Source: Bifidobacterium miconisargentati (GTDB lineage Bacteria; Actinomycetota; Actinomycetes; Actinomycetales; Bifidobacteriaceae). From it: a stretch of 64,000 nucleotides of DNA. The stretch is taken from positions 1 to 64,000 of the forward strand of contig NZ_JAHBBJ010000003.1 of NCBI RefSeq assembly GCF_019331675.1, given 5' to 3'. Both the position numbers and the translations under genes were made by a program. The notes below the pieces were generated by a model. The model had not been told where the DNA came from. It was given only the letters and a program-made list of their open reading frames with translations, and did not search any database. Of this stretch, positions 26,314-35,004 are shown piece after piece. Position 1 is the stretch's first letter, and each line of letters begins with the position of its first letter.

Positions 26314-28614
26314 GTGGTTGACGAAGACGCGCTGCTCAGGCAATTCGCCGCACAATTCGCGCACGGTCCGGAGGATGGCGACGACACTGATGAGGTGGCC
26401 GCCGCACAATCGGCCATCGATGATGACGAGAACGACGAAAACGGCGAGGGCGGCGAGACGCCCGCGGACTTCGACGTCGATGCCTTCCTGAAGGGATTGG
26501 ACGACATCTTCAACCGTCATGCGGCATCCACCGAGGCCGGCCCGTACCTGGAACAGGCCGCGGTGGATGCGGAGAACGCCGGCGACGCGGCCGGGCTGCT
26601 GACCGTGCTCAACGAAACGATGGGCTTCTACCGCTCCCAAGGCCGTCACAAGGAGAACCAGTGGATCGTGCAGCGGGCGCTGGAACTTGCCGCACGCATG
26701 GGTCTGACCACCGGCACCTCCGAGGCATGGGCCACCACACTCATCAACTGCGCCACCGCCATGCGCGCGGCCAAGCAGTACGACCAGGCCGAGGACCTCT
26801 ACCATCAGGCGCAGGACGTGTGCCGTCGGGCCTTCTCCCCCACCGATCGCAGGCTCGCGGCGCTGCACAACAACCTCTCCATGCTCTACAGCGAAACCGA
26901 CCGTTTGGATAAGGCGGAAACCGAACTGCGCGAGGCCCTGCGCATCATCGAGGCATCCAGCGTGAACCCGGATGCGGACATCGACGTGGCCAGTTCACAC
27001 ACCAATCTGGCATTGATCCTGCTCGCCGAGCACAAGTTGGAAGGCGCGCACTGGCACGCGGCCAAGACGTTGGAGATCTACCGGACCGGCCATCTGGAGC
27101 ATTCCGCGCATTACGCCTCCGCGCTGGCCGGCTTCGCGCAGGTATGCTTCGCCGAGGAACGCTTCGCGGATGCGGCGGACGGGTATCGCCGTGCGCTCGG
27201 GGTCATCGAGGAATGCTACGGCAAGGACACCGATTACTGGCGTATCACCGAAGAGAACCTGCGCGAGGCCGAACGTCAGGCCGCGGCGCACGGCGAGCGC
27301 ATCCAGTCGGACGGAGACACCGCAACCGACGCCGCAACCGATGTCAAGAAGTCCGGCGCTACCTCCGCAATCGCCGAAGAACGTGCTGGCGCCGGCTCGC
27401 CCGCTGTTGAGAACATCGCATCGAGCGTCCCCGGCCATGCTTCCGACGACGGCAGGCCAGGGGCGAATCCGCTCACCGAACCGGTGGACGGGGCGGATTC
27501 CGGTTCCGACTCTTCCGATGCCACGGTCTGCCCGGTATCCGGACTGAAGCTGGCGCGCGCGTTCTGGGCGCAGGCGGTTCGGCCGCTGATCGAGGCGAGG
27601 TACCCGCAGTACGTAGGTCGCATCGCCGCCGGCTTGGTGGGTCACGGATCCGAATGCTACGGATTCGACGATGAGTATTCGCAGGACCACGACTTCGGTC
27701 CACGCTGCTGCCTGTGGCTTGCGGACGAGGATTACGAGGCGATCGGCGAACGATTGCAGGCCGATTACGAGGCGTTGCCGCGCGACTTCACCGTGGACGG
27801 GCAGAATCGCGTCACGTTTGCGGCCGCAGAAGGCGACGACGAAGCAACGGAAGACGGGTCAGCGCAGCGCTTCTCCCCCGCCACCCCGCGGGCGCAGGGC
27901 GTCAACCGTCGCGACGGCGTGTTCCGCATCGGCGATTTCTTCACCGCCATCACCGGCTATCCGGCCGCCCCAGCACCCACCGCGGCGCATGAATGGCTCA
28001 TGCTGGACGAGGCCACTCTGGCCGCAGCCACCAACGGCGAGGTGTTCGCGGACCCCACCGGCATGTTCTCCAAGACCCGTCAGGGATTCAAGGACATGCC
28101 GGATGACGTGCGGCTTGCACTTATCTCCAAGCGGCTCGGCATGATCGCGCAGGCCGGCCAGTACAACCTGCCGCGCTCGCTCAAGCGCGGCGACGGCGCG
28201 GCCGCGTGGCTTACCATCCGCGAGTTCGTGAATGCCACGGCGTCGCTGGTGTTCCTCATCAACGTGCCGATGGTGGTGGGGTACATGCCGTACTACAAGT
28301 GGCAGTTCGCGGCCCTGCGCAAGCTGTCCGGCTCGATGTTCGCGCTGCTGCCGGGCGTGTGCGGTCAGTTGGAGACCGTGATGCGGCTGAGCTCGGCGGC
28401 TTGCTACGGCGGCGCGGGGTTCGGCGAGGGCGGCAAGGGTTCCGCGCCGGCCATCGAGCAGATCAACGGCATCGTGGAGGAGGTTGCGCAGGCCATCGTC
28501 AAGGAACTGCTGCGCGAGCATCTGACCACGTCCGGCGAGACGTTCCTGGAATGGCAGCGCCCGTATGTGGAGGACCATATCGCCTCGGATGATCCGATTC
28601 TCAAGAGTCTGTAG
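26314..28614 (+). CDS. TPR and DUF4037 domain protein, 766 aa
   Basis: The N-terminal region is highly acidic (DDENDENGEGGETPADFD). Residues about 80-330 form tetratricopeptide-like repeats (LHNNLSMLYSETDRLDKAET and similar). A low-complexity linker follows at about 330-405. The C-terminal half (about 410-766) resembles DUF4037, a predicted nucleotidyltransferase-fold domain, with LVGHGSECYGFDDEYSQDHDFGP containing the candidate GS...DxD metal site. The GTG start at 26314 has AAGGAGG at 26301-26307. The next gene, DUF4125, is the usual partner. Biochemical function is unknown; a nucleotide or aminoglycoside-like transfer reaction is only a guess. Confidence 0.88.
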   Translation: MVDEDALLRQFAAQFAHGPEDGDDTDEVAAAQSAIDDDENDENGEGGETPADFDVDAFLKGLDDIFNRHAASTEAGPYLEQAAVDAENAGDAAGLLTVLNETMGFYRSQGRHKENQWIVQRALELAARMGLTTGTSEAWATTLINCATAMRAAKQYDQAEDLYHQAQDVCRRAFSPTDRRLAALHNNLSMLYSETDRLDKAETELREALRIIEASSVNPDADIDVASSHTNLALILLAEHKLEGAHWHAAKTLEIYRTGHLEHSAHYASALAGFAQVCFAEERFADAADGYRRALGVIEECYGKDTDYWRITEENLREAERQAAAHGERIQSDGDTATDAATDVKKSGATSAIAEERAGAGSPAVENIASSVPGHASDDGRPGANPLTEPVDGADSGSDSSDATVCPVSGLKLARAFWAQAVRPLIEARYPQYVGRIAAGLVGHGSECYGFDDEYSQDHDFGPRCCLWLADEDYEAIGERLQADYEALPRDFTVDGQNRVTFAAAEGDDEATEDGSAQRFSPATPRAQGVNRRDGVFRIGDFFTAITGYPAAPAPTAAHEWLMLDEATLAAATNGEVFADPTGMFSKTRQGFKDMPDDVRLALISKRLGMIAQAGQYNLPRSLKRGDGAAAWLTIREFVNATASLVFLINVPMVVGYMPYYKWQFAALRKLSGSMFALLPGVCGQLETVMRLSSAACYGGAGFGEGGKGSAPAIEQINGIVEEVAQAIVKELLREHLTTSGETFLEWQRPYVEDHIASDDPILKSL

Positions 28615-28691
28615 GGTCTCTCCGCGAACCGGATATCCGCGGAGTGACTCCCCTTCATCGTCTGTGCCGCCGGCTGGCCAGGAAAAGGCAA

Positions 28692-28913
28692 GACTCTGTT
28701 AAACCAAGATTGACATGAATTCCACTGGATTACCCCTCAGTCGGCTTCGCCGACAGCTCGTCCTGCAATTGAGGACGAACTTCGTTCGCAGTCCACTGGC
28801 TCGACTGTCGTCTCGCACATCGCCCACAAACAGCTCCGCTGTTTGCTTCACGGCAATGTCCTGACAAGGGGAGCCAAGAACAAGGGGCATGTCAATCTTG
28901 GTTTAACAGAGCC
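28692..28913. mobile_element. MITE copy 2 between the DUF4037 and DUF4125 genes
   Basis: Same 24-bp terminal inverted repeats and interior as copy 1 at 15.7 kb. AAAGGCAA flanks both ends (28684-28691 and 28914-28921), a perfect 8-bp target duplication. It splits a probable two-gene operon. The interior carries CTCAGTCGGC, GTCCTGCAATTGAGGAC and CAAACAGC/GCTGTTTG hairpins. No transposase. Confidence 0.92.
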
Positions 28914-28969
28914 AAAGGCAAACACCGTCGGTACATCCCATGCAACCGTAACCATGCGAAGGAGCTTGA

Positions 28970-29614
28970 ATGACAACGGAACAGAACACCACCCTGGACG
29001 AACTGCGCGAGACCATCGTGCGGTACGAATGGGACCAGTTTCAGCGCACCAACAACGAAGGCGGCCGCGCGGCCTGCCAAGGCAACTGGCCGGTATTTCA
29101 TCAGATGCGGTTGGCCCAGTTCCTCACTTGGGAGCGTCCGCTGCTGACATCGTATGCAGCCGATCTTGACGAGGCAGACCGTGTGGGCCGCAATCTCGTC
29201 ACCGAAAAGTACGGCCGTATGATGGCCTCCACCGCGCCGGCCGAGTACGCGGCGAACATCGAACCGTATATCCCGAAGCTGGATGCGGACCGTGCGGCCC
29301 GGCAGGAGCGGGTGATCGCGCAACAGGTGGCGTGGGCCGCCGATTTCCGCAGGCGCTATCCCAAGCTGGGCGAGGCCATGCGCGTGCTCACCACCGCGGA
29401 GGACACCCCCACCGCCACGTCGTTCGAAACCTATCTGCGCGGCGAGCTGGGCACCTACTCCCCCGCCACGTTCGACCTGTATGAGGCGATGATCCGCGAG
29501 CGCGCCGGTGCCGATCCGCAGCGCAACATCACCGAGGAGACCTTGCTCAACACCGTGCGGCTCGGCGGGTTCAGCGGTCTCGACGAGGCCGAAGCCGCGC
29601 AACGGTCCGTCTGA
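28970..29614 (+). CDS. DUF4125 family protein, 214 aa
   Basis: Resembles DUF4125 proteins, which often sit beside, or fused to, DUF4037. Characteristic segments are ETIVRYEWDQFQRTNNEGGRA near the start and LMTEKYGRMM-like NLVTEKYGRMMAS in the middle, with SFETYLRGELGTYSPATFDLY later. No catalytic motif is recognised; it is soluble and helix-rich. GAAGGAGC precedes the ATG. A MITE now separates it from the upstream partner gene by 355 bp. Confidence 0.85.
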   Translation: MTTEQNTTLDELRETIVRYEWDQFQRTNNEGGRAACQGNWPVFHQMRLAQFLTWERPLLTSYAADLDEADRVGRNLVTEKYGRMMASTAPAEYAANIEPYIPKLDADRAARQERVIAQQVAWAADFRRRYPKLGEAMRVLTTAEDTPTATSFETYLRGELGTYSPATFDLYEAMIRERAGADPQRNITEETLLNTVRLGGFSGLDEAEAAQRSV

Positions 29615-29624
29615 CGCTACGCGG

Positions 29625-29665
29625 GCGGGGGCGGAATGGACACATACTCCCCATTCCGCCCCCGC
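29625..29665 (+). terminator. Hairpin after the DUF4125 gene
   Basis: GCGGGGGCGGAATGG (29625-29639) pairs perfectly with CCATTCCGCCCCCGC (29651-29665). There is no T-run. Its right half is repeated at 29904-29931. Confidence 0.7.
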
Positions 29666-29931
29666 TCACAGCATGTCAACGGGGTATCCCGGGTGCTTCA
29701 TGCCCAATTCACTCCGTTTGCCAAGCCTCAGCGAAACCAATCGGATAGCTGATACCCGTTTTACTGTGCTCACGAAATCTCAGCGAGGTGAAATGGGCAG
29801 TCGGCACCTGATCCACTCCGCCAACACCCAGCCAAGCGGGGCAACACCGATGGATACTCCCTCTTATGCCCCGCTCACATGCCGCTGGGCGATATAGTAC
29901 CGGCACATACTCCCCATTCCGCCCCGCTCAC
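29641..29931. repeat. Degenerate direct repeats ending GCCCCGCTCAC
   Basis: CACATACTCCCCATTCCGCC...GCTCAC occurs at 29641-29669 and again at 29904-29931 with a single-base indel, and a weaker version, ATACTCCCTCTTATGCCCCG, at about 29854-29878. The stretch 29615-29943 otherwise shows no gene. Confidence 0.7.
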
Positions 29932-29943
29932 GGGGATTTACCG

Positions 29944-31746
29944 TCAGAACGGCAGGGCGAACAGCCCCCAAAAGGCCAGCGAGGTCAGCGTCGTGACCGA
30001 GGCGAGTGCCGTCACGACGCAGATGACGCGACGCGCACCGGTGATGCAGCAGCGGCAGCTCCAGCAATACTCCAACTGCCAGGCGAACACAATCACCAGC
30101 AGCACGGTCAGTACCTGCAGCACCGTCCAGCCGTTGCCGAACAGTTGCGGGTATGGCTTGACATACACGGACGCCAGTCCCACAGCGGTCAGGTAGCCGT
30201 ATGCCAACATGCTGGTCACCGTCGAGGCGATGCCGAGCAACCAGCATGGTCCGGCGATGCCCAGTCGCGCCGGCGACCGGCCCACAGTCGCATGCGCTCG
30301 CACTGCCGGAATTCCGTTGCCCGCCGTTGCCGCGTGCGCGCTGCCGGGCAGTATGCCCGGTCGGATGTGCAGGGCGGCACGTTTGCCTTTGATACGCACC
30401 TTCGACCCGTAATCCCGCATGAATGCGGTTGCCATCATGCCAAGTCCCAGCAGAGCCGCGACGATCAGCAGCATCGGCCCCGCGGCCATGATGCCGACGA
30501 GCACGCCGAGCGAGCCGATGATACCGGAATCAGTGCGGGTGGGCGCGGCGAAGCGCTGATGCGGCTGCACGCCGGCGATTTGCGGCGTGGCCCAATTTTT
30601 CGCCATGGTCCAAGTCTTCGCAGTGGTGTTCACAGCGGTGGTAGGGACGTTCGTGTCAGCATCGCCAGTATCCTCGTCGGCAGCTTCGGCAGCTCCGTCA
30701 ACTTCGGCAGCTTCGGCACGAACATCGCGTACATTCACGTTCTCAGTACCCGTCCCGAGCTCCACTGCCACGCCGTTAATCCAGTTCTCCAGCGCCTGCG
30801 TGTATCCGTCCGCGAGCGGCAGGCCCGGCGTGAAGAGGCCCTGTCCGGCGCGCATCTGGTGGTTGCCGGCGAAGTAGCGTATGGTCACGTCGTCGTTGCC
30901 CGCACGATGCGCGGCGGCCATGATGCGTTGCGCGCCCTGTTCGATGGGCATGGCCGTGTCGTAGGTGCCGTAGCTGACGAGCACCGGCATGGTCAGGGTC
31001 GACAGGTACCGGTCGGCGTCGAAATCGGCGTAGGCCAGGTCGAAGGGCGCGTAGTCGAGCGACATGAGCTTGGCCATGTCCTTGATGACCGGCTTCGGTG
31101 CCCCGGCCTGTTTGGCATAGGCGCTGACGGCCATGGCCATCTGCTCGCGGCCCTTGAACACGGGCGCGGAGGTCAGCGCGGCGAAGGCGATGTCCTTGCG
31201 GGAGGAGGCAAGGATCGTGGCGATCCAGGTGCCTTCGGATTCGGCGTAGATTCCGGTGGCGGCCGGGTTCACGTCGTCGGTGCCGCGCAGCACGTCCAGG
31301 GCCTTGCCGTATTCGTGGGCGAATCGCGCGTAGTCGCGGTGGAGCACGGTGTAGTCGTCGTTGCGTTTGGCGGGCACGAGGGTCACGATGCCGGCGGAGG
31401 CCATGGCGTTGGCGATGTCGCCGAAGTCCTCGGCCCCACTGGTGCCGGAGCCGTGGATGAACAGGCAGGCGGGGCGTGGGCCGGGCGCATCCACCGGTTC
31501 GCGCAGTACGGCGGGTAACGTCACGCCGTCGCCCACGTCCACGGTGATGCTGGTTTCCCGAGTCCGGTAACGGCCTTCGTGCGGAATGCTGGCGTTGGCG
31601 GGTTCGATGCCGGGGTCGCTGGTGGCGACCGTGAGATGGTTGGTATAGGAGCGGATGGTCCAGCGTGGCATCATCGCCCAGCCGAGCGCGGAGAACACCA
31701 ACAGCAGCGTCAGGGCGACCACCGTGATGCGTGCTATCCGTTTCAT
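29944..31746 (-). CDS. Membrane-anchored alpha/beta hydrolase with a C-terminal membrane domain, 600 aa
   Basis: A signal-anchor helix (about 5-28) is followed by an alpha/beta-hydrolase domain (about 70-370): oxyanion region CLFIHGSGTSG, nucleophile Ser170 in YAESEGTW, acid Asp in VSYGTYDTAMP, and His in YFAGNHQMRAG. After a low-complexity acidic linker (about 380-420) come roughly five hydrophobic helices, including AAGPMLLIVAALLGLGMM and VLQVLTVLLVIVFAW. This tail is not typical for the fold. GGGAGG just before ATG 31746 fixes the start. An acyl-ester or peptide-like substrate outside the membrane is plausible; the true substrate is unknown. Confidence 0.85.
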   Translation of the reverse strand: MKRIARITVVALTLLLVFSALGWAMMPRWTIRSYTNHLTVATSDPGIEPANASIPHEGRYRTRETSITVDVGDGVTLPAVLREPVDAPGPRPACLFIHGSGTSGAEDFGDIANAMASAGIVTLVPAKRNDDYTVLHRDYARFAHEYGKALDVLRGTDDVNPAATGIYAESEGTWIATILASSRKDIAFAALTSAPVFKGREQMAMAVSAYAKQAGAPKPVIKDMAKLMSLDYAPFDLAYADFDADRYLSTLTMPVLVSYGTYDTAMPIEQGAQRIMAAAHRAGNDDVTIRYFAGNHQMRAGQGLFTPGLPLADGYTQALENWINGVAVELGTGTENVNVRDVRAEAAEVDGAAEAADEDTGDADTNVPTTAVNTTAKTWTMAKNWATPQIAGVQPHQRFAAPTRTDSGIIGSLGVLVGIMAAGPMLLIVAALLGLGMMATAFMRDYGSKVRIKGKRAALHIRPGILPGSAHAATAGNGIPAVRAHATVGRSPARLGIAGPCWLLGIASTVTSMLAYGYLTAVGLASVYVKPYPQLFGNGWTVLQVLTVLLVIVFAWQLEYCWSCRCCITGARRVICVVTALASVTTLTSLAFWGLFALPF

Positions 31747-31889
31747 CCGTCCTCCCGATTCATCCAGTCCCATCACGCCGGCGGACCGACCGCCCATGTC
31801 GCGCCCGCCCATTGCCCCATGGGCAGGCCGGAATCCGGGCGGTCAGCCATGCGGAGTCACCGGCCGCAACCCCAACAGGTGTACTCGCA

Positions 31890-32915
31890 TCACTGCCCAG
31901 CTTGGGTTTTCCGCTGTTTCGCGGCTCCCATCACGGCCCAGACGATGGCTACGATCACCAGAATCACGCCGATGGAACCGCATGCGATGGCCACCACCAG
32001 TTGCGGGTCCGCGGCGAAGGTCGGGATCGGCGTGTTGGGGAACACCAGTCCGAACGTCAACGCCGTCAGGCCGATGATCAGACCCAGTACGCCGAAGATG
32101 ATCGTGAGCACGCTCACCCCTCGCTTGGCTTCGGGGGCGGCAGGCTCCCGGCCGGCGGACGGCTGACCGTACATCGGCACATCGGTCGCCGGAGGAATCC
32201 CGTCGCCATGCAGCGGCAATTCGCCGATGGGCAGGCTCTTGGGATCGGGATTCGCGTCCGCCGGCATCGCCGTGGATTCGTACGCGGATTCGGGTGTGGC
32301 TTCGGTCGCGGCTTCATCCGTGGGCTCGGACGCGGACTCAGCCGTGGGCTCGGGCGCATGTTCCGCAGCGGATCCGGCCACAGGATCGATGGCTTCGGTT
32401 GCGACGGCGTCGCCGGACGCATCCGCGGAGGCGTCGGTGGACACAGCCTCGAACGTTTCGTCGGCCGGCTCGTCGGACAATTCGTCGGATAGTCCGTCGG
32501 TCGTGGCATCAGCCGAATCGCCAGCCGAATCATCGACGACATCGGCCACGGACTCCAGCGCGATGGTCCGGGGCTCTTCGTCACCGGCCATGGGAGGCAA
32601 CGTCGCCGTCATGGGAGGCAACGTCTCGGTCACGGGGGCCAACGTCTCGGTCACGGTGCCGTCCTGGACGGTGGGCATCGCCGCGGTCGCCACCGCGTCC
32701 TCGGGCACCGGCAGCACCGCAGTCGTATCCGGCTCGGCCACCGGCATCACTTTGGTTTCGGGCACCGTTTCGGACTCAGCCGCAGGCTCGGTTATGGGCT
32801 CAGCCGCGGGCGCAAGCCCCGTCACGGGGGCGATGGTCTCGGTATCGGCCACCGGCATCGCCTTGGTTTCGGTTACATCCTCGATGGTGTGGAACCGTGT
32901 GGTATCGCTGTTCAT
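31890..32915 (-). CDS. Acidic repetitive protein with two C-terminal transmembrane helices, 341 aa
   Basis: I do not recognise a family. Residues 1-225 are low-complexity, rich in Ala, Glu, Asp, Thr and Pro, with imperfect repeats such as PVTETLPPMTATLPPMAG and TDGLSDELSDEPADE. Two hydrophobic helices follow (about 255-280, VLTIIFGVLGLIIGLTALTF, and about 298-325). AGGAG precedes ATG 32915. The layout suggests a membrane protein with a long disordered cytoplasmic domain. It is next to the PspC gene on the same strand. Confidence 0.75.
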   Translation of the reverse strand: MNSDTTRFHTIEDVTETKAMPVADTETIAPVTGLAPAAEPITEPAAESETVPETKVMPVAEPDTTAVLPVPEDAVATAAMPTVQDGTVTETLAPVTETLPPMTATLPPMAGDEEPRTIALESVADVVDDSAGDSADATTDGLSDELSDEPADETFEAVSTDASADASGDAVATEAIDPVAGSAAEHAPEPTAESASEPTDEAATEATPESAYESTAMPADANPDPKSLPIGELPLHGDGIPPATDVPMYGQPSAGREPAAPEAKRGVSVLTIIFGVLGLIIGLTALTFGLVFPNTPIPTFAADPQLVVAIACGSIGVILVIVAIVWAVMGAAKQRKTQAGQ

Positions 32916-33001
32916 TGCTGTTCTCCTACTGATTCTGGTTGGAGCCTTCGGCATCGGATCCGGGCGCGTCGCTCCTCCGTTCGGGCGACGTCAAGCGCGG
33001 A

Positions 33002-34891
33002 CTACTGCCGTTCCTCACGACCGGCCTCGGTGCTGTGCAGGTTTTCATACTGGCTGAAGGTGAATCCCTCCCAATTCGAGACGTACGTGACGTTCACCCG
33101 CGCCTCCAATGCATAGGGCACGTCGATAAGCAGTTCCGGACCATTGACCGGCGTGCTCTCGTAATTGTTGAGCCAGTCGTACTCGGAGCCGCTCATGCCC
33201 GAGCCATAGGTGAGCGGGGCACTGGTCAGGGCCGTGGGCGTCATCGACATGATGCTGTAACTGGTGCTCGTGGCGTCGTACTTGCCGCCGATGGCCTCGG
33301 CGATCTGGTATCCGTCGCGGCTGCTGCCGAAGGCGTACGAGCAGCCGTCCGGCAGGATGATATGCACCTGTGAACGGTAAGCGGACAGGGTGATCGTGCC
33401 GGCCGGGCAATAGGATATGGTCTTCCTGCCGTTCTGCAGTTCCAGCTCGTGATCGGGATGCGTGTCCTCCCATGCGGACAGGTCGAGTATGGCATGGCTG
33501 TTCTCGAAGCTGTCGCCCATGAAGAGCACGCCGCCCTTGAGCGTCTTGAACGTGCGGTCGCTGGAATCGGCCACCAGCATGTGCGCGGCCTGGACCTCGT
33601 TCATGCCATATGCGTTTTCCGAATTGACGCCTTCGCCGAGGTCCACGGTGGACACATAGGTGCCCGTGTCATGGGTCAGGTCGTAGTAATAGGAGGAATA
33701 GGTACCGGAGACGACGATCATGGTCACGGCGCATGCGCCTGCCATCAGTCCCAGCGGAATCAATCCGCCCGTACGTCGTCCGCGCACGCCGAGGACCACG
33801 ACGATCACGCCCATCACGATGCACACCGCCGCGCTCCAGATGGTGACGAGTTCGATGATGGGGCCGAGTCCGAAGTCGTTGGCTTGGATGGCCGCCATGA
33901 CGCCGGCGAAGGAGATGAACATGAGTCCCAGCACGGCCAGCACCATGATGGGTCCTGCCGGGCGGCGGCGCAGCGATTTCACGGGCGTCGTCTCAGGTTC
34001 GGAGGTGTCGTAACGGCTATTGGCCGGGGCCGGGGAGGTCGGGGCGGTCGCCTGGCCCGGTGCGAATGGGCTGGCGTATGCGGGGCGCGCAGTCTGGGCG
34101 GCGGCAGTCGGGCCACCGGGCATGACGCCCGGTCCGGGATGCTGGGCGGTCGGGGGCATCGACTGACCGGCGTACGGCATCGATGCAGCGGAGGAACCGG
34201 CGTAGGGCGTGCCCGCGGGCATGGGGGCTCCCATCGGCCCCGGACCGGCGACGTTCGGTGACGCAGGCGCGGGGCCCGCGTATGGACTGGCCAGACCGGT
34301 GTACGGGCCGTACGAAGCGGCCGGATTGGACGTATTGGTCGGGCCGGCGGGACCGTATCCGGGGCTCATCGGACCGGCGTATGGGCCCTGCGGACCAGCG
34401 TACGGGCCTGCAGGACCCGCGGCGGGCGGTCTGCCACGCATGCCGCAGACACCGAACCCGTACCCCTCCTGCTGCCTGATGCCGCTTTTGGCGAGCGCCC
34501 ACAGCGTGACGGCCGCGAGCGCGATGCACGCCCAGCCGGCGCCGGGGATCAGCACCGCCACGGCCATGAACAGGAAGCAGCCGAGGCAGTTCCAGTTCCA
34601 CTGGCCGGCGATGAGGTCCTCGCCGAGGATGTGGCCGCCACGCACGTCCGGCAGCAGGAACCAACCCAGCGCGTACAGGGCCGCTCCGAAGCCGAAGAAC
34701 AGCGTGGCGACGATCATCAGCGCGCGGACCAGGGTGGGGCTCCAGCCGAGTCGGGACGCCAGTCCGCTGCACACGCCGCCGATCCAGCGGTCGTCGCCGC
34801 GCATGAGGCCGCTCGACCTGATCCAGGCGAAGAAACGCCGCGAAGCCTTGTTCGGCTGCGGCTCATAGGGATTCATAGTGGGATTGCTCAT
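33002..34891 (-). CDS. PspC-domain membrane protein, 629 aa
   Basis: PspC domains are short membrane segments associated with envelope-stress control. The domain is near the N-terminus (about 23-85: DDRWIGGVCSGLASRLGW, then VRALMIVATLFFGFGAALYALGWFLLP). Then come further hydrophobic spans, a long Pro/Gly/Ala/Tyr repeat region (AGPAGPYAGPQGPYAGP and similar), about four more transmembrane helices and an extracytoplasmic domain of about 190 residues resembling a DUF4097-like beta fold. Divergent from the PspC-kinase gene at 35005, which suggests one envelope-sensing module. ATG 34891 lies just before the family start; the upstream frame is not coding in character. Confidence 0.85.
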   Translation of the reverse strand: MSNPTMNPYEPQPNKASRRFFAWIRSSGLMRGDDRWIGGVCSGLASRLGWSPTLVRALMIVATLFFGFGAALYALGWFLLPDVRGGHILGEDLIAGQWNWNCLGCFLFMAVAVLIPGAGWACIALAAVTLWALAKSGIRQQEGYGFGVCGMRGRPPAAGPAGPYAGPQGPYAGPMSPGYGPAGPTNTSNPAASYGPYTGLASPYAGPAPASPNVAGPGPMGAPMPAGTPYAGSSAASMPYAGQSMPPTAQHPGPGVMPGGPTAAAQTARPAYASPFAPGQATAPTSPAPANSRYDTSEPETTPVKSLRRRPAGPIMVLAVLGLMFISFAGVMAAIQANDFGLGPIIELVTIWSAAVCIVMGVIVVVLGVRGRRTGGLIPLGLMAGACAVTMIVVSGTYSSYYYDLTHDTGTYVSTVDLGEGVNSENAYGMNEVQAAHMLVADSSDRTFKTLKGGVLFMGDSFENSHAILDLSAWEDTHPDHELELQNGRKTISYCPAGTITLSAYRSQVHIILPDGCSYAFGSSRDGYQIAEAIGGKYDATSTSYSIMSMTPTALTSAPLTYGSGMSGSEYDWLNNYESTPVNGPELLIDVPYALEARVNVTYVSNWEGFTFSQYENLHSTEAGREERQ

Positions 34892-35004
34892 GGTTCCATT
34901 ACAGCAACGCGGCGCTGCCACGCTCCCCCGGAAACACCCTGATTGTTCCCTGAACCCGTGTTGAAACCCCGGTGCCAAAGCCCTGAACGCGGCACAATGG
35001 AGGT

